DNA of 64,000 nucleotides, taken from assembly GCA_003254925.1 (NCBI GenBank), contig QANZ01048874.1:127054-191053 (forward strand). Direction: 5' to 3'. Of the stretch, positions 58,444-64,000 are shown in pieces. How positions within the stretch are numbered: the stretch's first letter is position 1; each line of letters begins with the position of its first letter. This DNA comes from Chamaecrista fasciculata. Taxonomy: Eukaryota; Streptophyta; Magnoliopsida; Fabales; Fabaceae. Under the pieces are notes generated by a model that searched no databases, had not been told where the DNA came from, and saw only the letters and a program-made list of their open reading frames with translations. The translations under genes were made by a program, and so were the position numbers.

Positions 58444-60402
58444 ATGGCTTCAGAAGGGATAAGGCAGTGTTTGGGTGTTGCGTTTTTCTTCCTCATTTTC
58501 CCATTAACTTGTGACTCTTCATTTGCAGTATCACAGGCACAAAGAAGATCAAGAAAATCATTGGTAATCAAAGAAATAAATAGACAAGGGCCTTATATAG
58601 GACTCATCACAGTATATCCACCTGAAGAGAATGGTTTCTTTGCCACCAAAGCCTTTCAATCTCATCCCAAACACCCCCCTGTGGATCTTTCAGGTTCTTT
58701 CTAATTATGACTTCCATCAAGATATTTATTATGAGATTACTACCATTATGTATCTAAGTTAGTCAGTTTAGTTTCAAGTTTGATTTATATAATTGGGATA
58801 TAAATTAATCAAGAAAAATGGGTGCTGATTAATTTTGCTTTGCAGGGAGAAGATTCAAGGTGGGAAAGGTGTACAGTACGAAAGTTATCTATGTGAGATG
58901 TGGGGAAGGACTGGTAAATTAACCACACATTCAATTACCCTAATCCTTATTAACATCAAAACAAATATATATGCTCAATTATTGTGACTATTTATTTATT
59001 TATTTATTTATCTATGAGTAAATATATAATTTGATTTCTTAAAAGCACATGAACTGATACTTTAAAGATTATTTCACATATTTTAATCCTTGGAAGCTAT
59101 TAACTACACTTAGTTCTTCTGCTCTATTCTATTATTTTTATTTAACTGAATCAATTTTGAAGAATTTATTTGTTCAATAAATTAAATTTTCAAGAGTTAT
59201 TTAGATACAAAGAAAACTTTAAAAAATTGATTTATTAGAGATGACAAAGTTAGAATAGAGGAACTAACGTGTATTAACTCAAAGTATATGTATGTTATAG
59301 TTGAATGCAGCTGCAGCCACACAACAGATGCTTGATGTGTTTGACATCAGTGGAATTGTCCATTTTGGGATTGCTGGAAATGCCAACAACTCTATGTCCA
59401 TAGGAGATGTTATCATTCCTAAACAGTTTATTCACACTGGTCTCTGGGATTGGATGGTCAGTTTCATTCTAAAATTTCATACATTAAAAATATTAACATT
59501 ATTTGAAATAATTAAAGACACCTACATATATCACCTTTTTTCAGGACTAAACCTATATGGCTATAGATATGTCCTAAGTCCTAACCATTTAGTTTGTGAC
59601 AGAAACCAAATGCAAGCCTTTATTCTACTGATTTCGCGGAATTGGACATTGGAAAGTACAATGAACCAAAAGGGGATGGGAAAAATTTGTTAGGCCTCAT
59701 TGGGTTCAGTTCTGAACAACTTTACAGTGAGAATGGGAAGCCTAATGAGCCTCAGCATCTGATATGGGCATCTACCACTCCTCACTGGCTTCACCTTTCT
59801 ACTAAATTGGAGGTTACACTTACACACATACCAATCTTCAATGCTTCAACATTCTCTTCCTTTGAGTTTAGTCATTTAAACCTTAAAAGTATGGTACATT
59901 GATATGATTTAGTGTCTGAATTAAACAGGATATGAAACTAGAACGTTGTGTAAACAGCAGCTTCTGCCTTCCATATGAACCAAAGGTAGTCGTTGGTCTT
60001 AATGGATCAACATCAAATACTTTTGTGGACAATGCAGCTTACAGGGACTTTCTATTCCAAACATTTCATGTTTCCACACTTGACATGGAGAGTTATGCTA
60101 TAGTTATGGTAACTTTCTATACATATATAAAACCCATTTATTTACTGATATCCCTTCATAATACAAATTTTATTCTACATATCTCTCTAATTGATTGATG
60201 AATATATTTTTTTTTTGGGGTTTTGCAGACAAGCTTGTCAAATGCTTTTCCAGTGATAGTCATTAGAGGCCTATCAGATTTAGCAGGAGCACAAGAAGAA
60301 AAGAATCCAGTTCATAGTTTTGGACCTCTTGCAGCTTCCAACACTGCCAAAGTTGTCATTCAGTTTTTAAAGATTGTTCAAGATTCTAAACCTATAAATT
60401 AG
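58444..60402 (+). CDS. Bark storage protein A-like, nucleoside phosphorylase superfamily, copy 2
   Basis: Paralogue of the gene at 47968 with the same six-exon plan: 58444-58693, 58846-58913, 59301-59456, 59603-59812, 59929-60108, 60229-60402. In-phase joining gives 345 residues. A signal peptide (about 1-28, LGVAFFFLIFPLTCDSSFA) precedes the phosphorylase fold: GPYIGLITVYPPEEN, RRFKVGKVY, GIVHFGIAGNANN, GDVIIPKQF, LDMESYAIVM (E282) and RGLSDLAG (D305). Exons 3-5 have identical lengths in both genes; the C-terminus is 10 residues shorter. Copy 1 has CGIGL where this one has CGEGL. Introns 1 and 4 lack the fold-backs found in copy 1. A role as a vegetative nitrogen reserve is inferred from the family. 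Confidence 0.93.
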
Positions 60403-60480
60403 AAAGAATCAAGCTTGAAGAATGAAGACTTTCAAAGGCTGAATCTGTGTTTGCATTAGTCAGACTTTAGGAATTTATAT

Positions 60481-60516
60481 ATATAATGTTCCTAGTCTAC
60501 TTTAGGAACATTATAT
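60481..60516 (+). other. Perfect hairpin in the 3' region of BSP-like gene 2
   Basis: ATATAATGTTCCTA (60481-60494) and TAGGAACATTATAT (60503-60516) pair over 14 bases around an 8-base loop, about 80 bases after the stop codon. No homologous hairpin is seen after copy 1. It could be a transcript structure or a tiny transposon scar. Confidence 0.6.
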
Positions 60517-60991
60517 AGAATAACATTTGTATTACGAAGGGATTGTCAAACAAAGCAATTTCAACTCTTAATAAAACTGAACCCAGAGCCTATCAGCCTA
60601 TAATAGAACAGTTACAAGGTAGCCTTTTCCCATATTAAAACAAGGGAACCAAAGATAATTGAATAACATAATCAACCAGCATGATCAAAATCAGAGTATC
60701 AAACTAGAGAACTATCTTCATGAATCAACAAAGTGAGAATAATTCAAAATATAAATTTAGACAACAGGCTAAACCATAAAAGCCAGCACTTAACACAGGC
60801 TGAAATGTGTGAGGGCAAGAAGGGAGAAAAAGAGAAGGAAAAAGTCTAGACAATTTGTATCATTTATGTATTTACAAGTACATGGAAACAACTCCATGAC
60901 CTCATACAATATTACTAGGTTACTCTCACTAAAGGGAGGGAGGAAAGGAAGAAATCACACCTACCACCAATGAACGTTAAAGTTTTAACTT

Positions 60992-62363
60992 CTATACATC
61001 TTTGTACAGTAATTGGTATTTTGGTATTCGTTCTGGTGGAAGAGGGCAATTCACAATAAGCTTTCCCTTCATTGCTCCTCTGAATATTGCCTGCACGATT
61101 TGAAAAACAAAACCTCATGTATCAATTGGTAAACATGCCAAACCCATCAACAATTCACACGCAAGAGGCCCTATTTGGCTCATAACATTTGAAGAACAGA
61201 TAATGTACCTCAACAACATCAATGAAATCTTGCTTTCTGTGAAAAGCACCAATCCATTTCGTATGATCTGCAGTCCTACATAACACAGAACCAAAATAGA
61301 GTGTTAAAGATGAAAACTTTAAAAGTTTTTATAAGTAAAGCAATGCATGCAAGACCCAAAAAAAAAAAGCACAAGTGATCAATTGAAGCGCATCGTAGAG
61401 ATGTCATACCCTGAATCCATTTTCATGTGGTGCGCATTAAAGAAGAAGATTGTAGATGGTATCAGGGTAATATCAAAATACTTGACATACACTTGAATGT
61501 CGTCTGAGTCAACATCTACAAGTGCCACAGTTGCAAATTTGGACACATCCCTTGCTGATTTAGAAAGCTGAGTGAACAGTATAAACAAAATAATGACAGT
61601 CAAGTAGTGCAAAATTCTGCTTTCTAACGAGTTACAAGATTATGATTTACTTTATTTTAACCGTGTTAATACATCTATAAGGCAAAAATCAAGATATCGC
61701 AACAGTCCAACACATAGAAGCTAATTAAATACCAGCCTCCCCATTTGTTTTTCAATAGATGATCAATTTCTTGAATAGAAATATGCATAAATTTCATTAT
61801 GTGAGTGTCAACAGAATCTACTTATAACTGATGCAAAAAAATAACAAAATGAAACAGATAAAAGATGTGCCAACAAAAATGCCGCATGTAAACAAGTCCA
61901 GGTTTTTTTTTTTTTTAAAAAAAAAAGGGAGAGAAAGAATTTATTAATAGAATCCAACTGATTTCAATCATCCTAGTTGCAATTCTACCATCAGCTAAAC
62001 CAATTATCTAGCAGTGTTTTGGATAGAAACAGCATACAAAGCTAAAGCGATTTAACGGGCCTCAGGGGATTGATGTGATTCATAAACCTGTATGGGCACC
62101 CAAAAAAAAAACAGCACACAATGACATAAATGATTCTACGAACACAAAGATATTAATTATACCCCAAAGCCTCAAAGAATTCAATTTTCACGTTCAAACA
62201 ATAGTTCAAATTTTCACGAAGAAAGGCATACAATGTCGTCGAGCTGGAGACAGACAGGATCGGCGGAGCGACCGAAACGAAGGACAAGGACCTTATCGAT
62301 TGTATCTTTGATGATGGAATCCACCTGATGCTTCTTTGTCAAAGTCGTTAAGAGATAGCTCAT
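60992..62363 (-). CDS. DIM2 / TXNL4B-like spliceosomal thioredoxin-fold protein
   Basis: Dim1-family protein with a thioredoxin fold but no CXXC redox motif, acting in pre-mRNA splicing around the U5/tri-snRNP. Four minus-strand exons (62363-62232, 61567-61410, 61275-61209, 61090-60992) join in phase to 151 residues; from memory human TXNL4B has 149. Sequence landmarks: MSYLLTTLTKK start, VLVLRFGRSADPVCLQLDDI, SKFATVALVDVDSDDIQVYV, PSTIFFFNAHHMKMDSG, TADHTKWIGAF, KQDFIDVVE, and IFRGAMKGKLIV..YQLLYKDV end. The ADHTKW and VDVDSD motifs favour the DIM2/TXNL4B branch over the canonical Dim1 (YLS8), which starts MSYLLPHL. No lesion seen. A 1.3-kb fold-back begins about 220 bases upstream of the start. 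Confidence 0.92.
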
Positions 62364-62583
62364 TCTCCTTCACTTTGAAGCGATAGATAGGAAAATAATC
62401 AAATTACAAGCACAAGAGTAGAGAGAAACAGCAGAATTAAGCGAGATTCTGATCAGAATTAGGGTTTCCCTTGATGGGGTAGTTTGCGATTTCGCTTCTC
62501 TGCTGATTTCTTCATTCCAGAAATCTCTTCTTTCTTTCCCCCTCACTGCCTCATATTGCTTTCTTTTAATCAAAAAATAAAAA
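62364..62583. promoter_or_regulatory. Promoter region of the DIM2-like gene (minus strand)
   Basis: Only about 220 bases separate the start codon from the fold-back at 62584. The segment carries the leader and presumably the core promoter. No clear TATA box was recognised. Confidence 0.4.
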
Positions 62584-63882
62584 GTCCAAAGTGCGAATTT
62601 GGTCCTGTAACTTTGATGCAGTTCCCAAATCAGTCCTATAATTTTTTTTGTCTCGAATTTGGTCCTGTAACTTTGCTCCAGTTTCAAAATCAGTCCTATA
62701 ACTTTTTTTGTCTCGTATTTGGTCCTGTATCTTTGCTCCAAGTCCCAAATCAGTCCTATATCTTTTTTTTGTCTCAGTTTTGGTCCCATATGTTTTGAAA
62801 ACCTCCCACCGTTAGTCCTTCGTCTATTTTAAATTACAGTTTAGTCCTGAAAACTTTAAGTTCCTTTCACTTTAGTCCCTGACTATCAAAATGAAAGTGA
62901 AAGAGCATCCCTAAAGATTCTCAAATCTTACATCTTGGCCCCTAATTCATGAATTCTTCATGAAATGGAATAGAAATACAAAACAACACAAATTAAAGCA
63001 AATGACAGAGGGACCAAAATTGAAAACTTAGAAAACTTAAAACCCACCGGAAAACGTACGGAAATCGCCGAGAAACTCAAAAACTCATCTAAAAACCCCA
63101 ATTCTCACTGAAATCACTCTCAAATAATCGTCCTCAAATGCTTTAAGAAAGAATTTTCGAAAATTCACACTTTTGAGGAGGGAGGTGATAGAAGATTCCC
63201 TTACATTTGGTGATTCCGAGAGAGAAGTTCTAAAATCCCTTAAATTTCTTCTATCACCTCCATCATCAAAAGTTTGGATTTTCGAAAATTCTTTTTTAAA
63301 GCATTTGAGGGCGATTATTTGAGTGAGATTTCAGTGAGAATTGAGGTTTTTGGATGAATTCTTGAGTTTCTTGGCGATTTCCGTACGTTTTCCGGCGAGT
63401 TTGGGGCATTTTCCTGTGGGTTTTAAATTTACTATGTTTTTTTTTTATTTTGGTCCCTCTGTCATTTGCTTTAATTTGTGTTGCTTTTGCATTTCTATTC
63501 CATTTCATGAAGAATTCATGAATTAGAGACCAAGATATAAGGTTTGAGAATCTTCAGAGATGCTCTTTCACTTTCATTTTGATAGTCAGGGACTAAAGTG
63601 AAAGGGACTTTAAGTTTTCAGGACTAAACTGTAATTTAAAATAGACAAAGGACTAATGTGGAAGGTTTTCAAAACATATGGGACCAAAATTGAGACAAAA
63701 AAAGATATAGGACTGATTTGGGACCTAAAGCAAAGATACAGGAGCAAATACGAGACAAAAAAAGTTATAGGACTGATTTGGGAACGGGAGCAAAGTTACA
63801 GGACCAAATTCGAGACAAAAAAAGTTATAGGACTGATTTGGGAATTGTATCAAAGTTACAGGACCAAATTCGCACTTTGGCC
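62584..63882. mobile_element. 1.3-kb long-arm fold-back element with 60-bp tandem units
   Basis: The ends GTCCAAAGTGCGAATTTGG and CCAAATTCGCACTTTGGCC are mirrored, and the pairing continues almost to the centre (CGAAAATTC near 63160 and 63285; TCTATCACCTCC near 63247 opposite GGAGGTGATAGA near 63183). Each arm is about 600 bp. The outer part of each arm has three tandem units of about 60 bp built on TTTGGTCCTGTAACTTTG and AAATCAGTCCTATAACTTTT. No matching 9-bp flanks were seen. Repetitive peptide frames read through it are not genes. Confidence 0.85.
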
Positions 63883-64000
63883 TATATTCTTTCCAATGTA
63901 ATCCTTTAGAGACACTACTTTTCAATTTTTTATTTAATGATATATATATTAATTTTAGGCTAAAGTGCACTTTTGCTTTCATAACTTTGGCAAAGGTTTC
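63883..64000. repeat. Start of another GGCTAAAGTGCAC fold-back end
   Basis: From 63957 the sequence GGCTAAAGTGCACTTTTGC begins a new copy of the 25548-type element, cut by the window edge. Confidence 0.55.

Noticed and set aside
62370..62789. Repetitive peptide frame with recurring IGLIW and YRTKFETKK units
   Set aside because: It is the reverse reading of the 60-bp tandem units of a fold-back element; the mirrored arm at 63656-63901 gives the same peptide, as expected for non-coding repeats.
1..64000. CRISPR arrays, bacterial operons, ribosomal RNA genes, functional tRNA genes
   Set aside because: None seen. Direct repeats here are transposon arms or microsatellites, and genes have spliceosomal introns.

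Overview
The window is nuclear DNA of a flowering plant, most likely a eudicot. Its genes have many introns with GT..AG borders and encode plant-specific proteins. The spacer DNA is very AT-rich, and there is a decayed Ty1/copia element, TTTAGGG-like repeats, plant Stowaway MITEs, small Helitrons and many fold-back elements. No species can be named from the sequence alone. There are two long N gaps (4627-5105 and 36857-37205) and four single Ns (7769, 14418, 27462, 42497).

Layout. 1-7.8 kb: copia remnant with a 3' LTR, a second LTR fragment, degenerate telomere-like repeats and several fold-back elements. 8.07-10.52 kb (+): six-exon VTE5-like phytol kinase gene, complete in structure but with an in-frame TAA in exon 4. 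12.5-13.05 kb (-): fragment of a SIN3-like co-repressor gene. 13.6-30.3 kb: AT-rich gene desert filled with MITEs, Mutator-like fold-backs and a 155-179 bp Helitron family. 30.93-36.0 kb (+): GINT1-type glycosyltransferase. 39.06-45.75 kb (+): PDK1 protein kinase, 11 exons. 47.97-60.40 kb (+): two intact bark-storage-protein / nucleoside-phosphorylase-like genes with a wrecked third copy between them. 60.99-62.36 kb (-): DIM2/TXNL4B-like spliceosomal thioredoxin-fold protein. 62.58-63.88 kb: a 1.3-kb fold-back.

The genes are independent eukaryotic units, not an operon. From memory of the Arabidopsis map, VTE5, GINT1 and PDK1 are the consecutive loci At5g04490, At5g04500 and At5g04510, so the order here looks like preserved microsynteny stretched by transposon insertion. 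Functions are chlorophyll-derived phytol salvage into vitamin E (VTE5), sphingolipid glycosylation in the Golgi (GINT1), phospholipid-responsive AGC-kinase activation (PDK1), probable vegetative nitrogen storage (BSP copies) and pre-mRNA splicing (DIM2).

The most unusual material is the mobile DNA. Many fold-back families carry arrays of a TTTGGTCC / TTTGGTACC motif in their inverted ends, and several have 9-bp target duplications, exact or nearly so. One of them (56185-57381) carries a GC-rich fragment of a zinc-finger-homeodomain gene. A Helitron family includes a head-to-tail pair.
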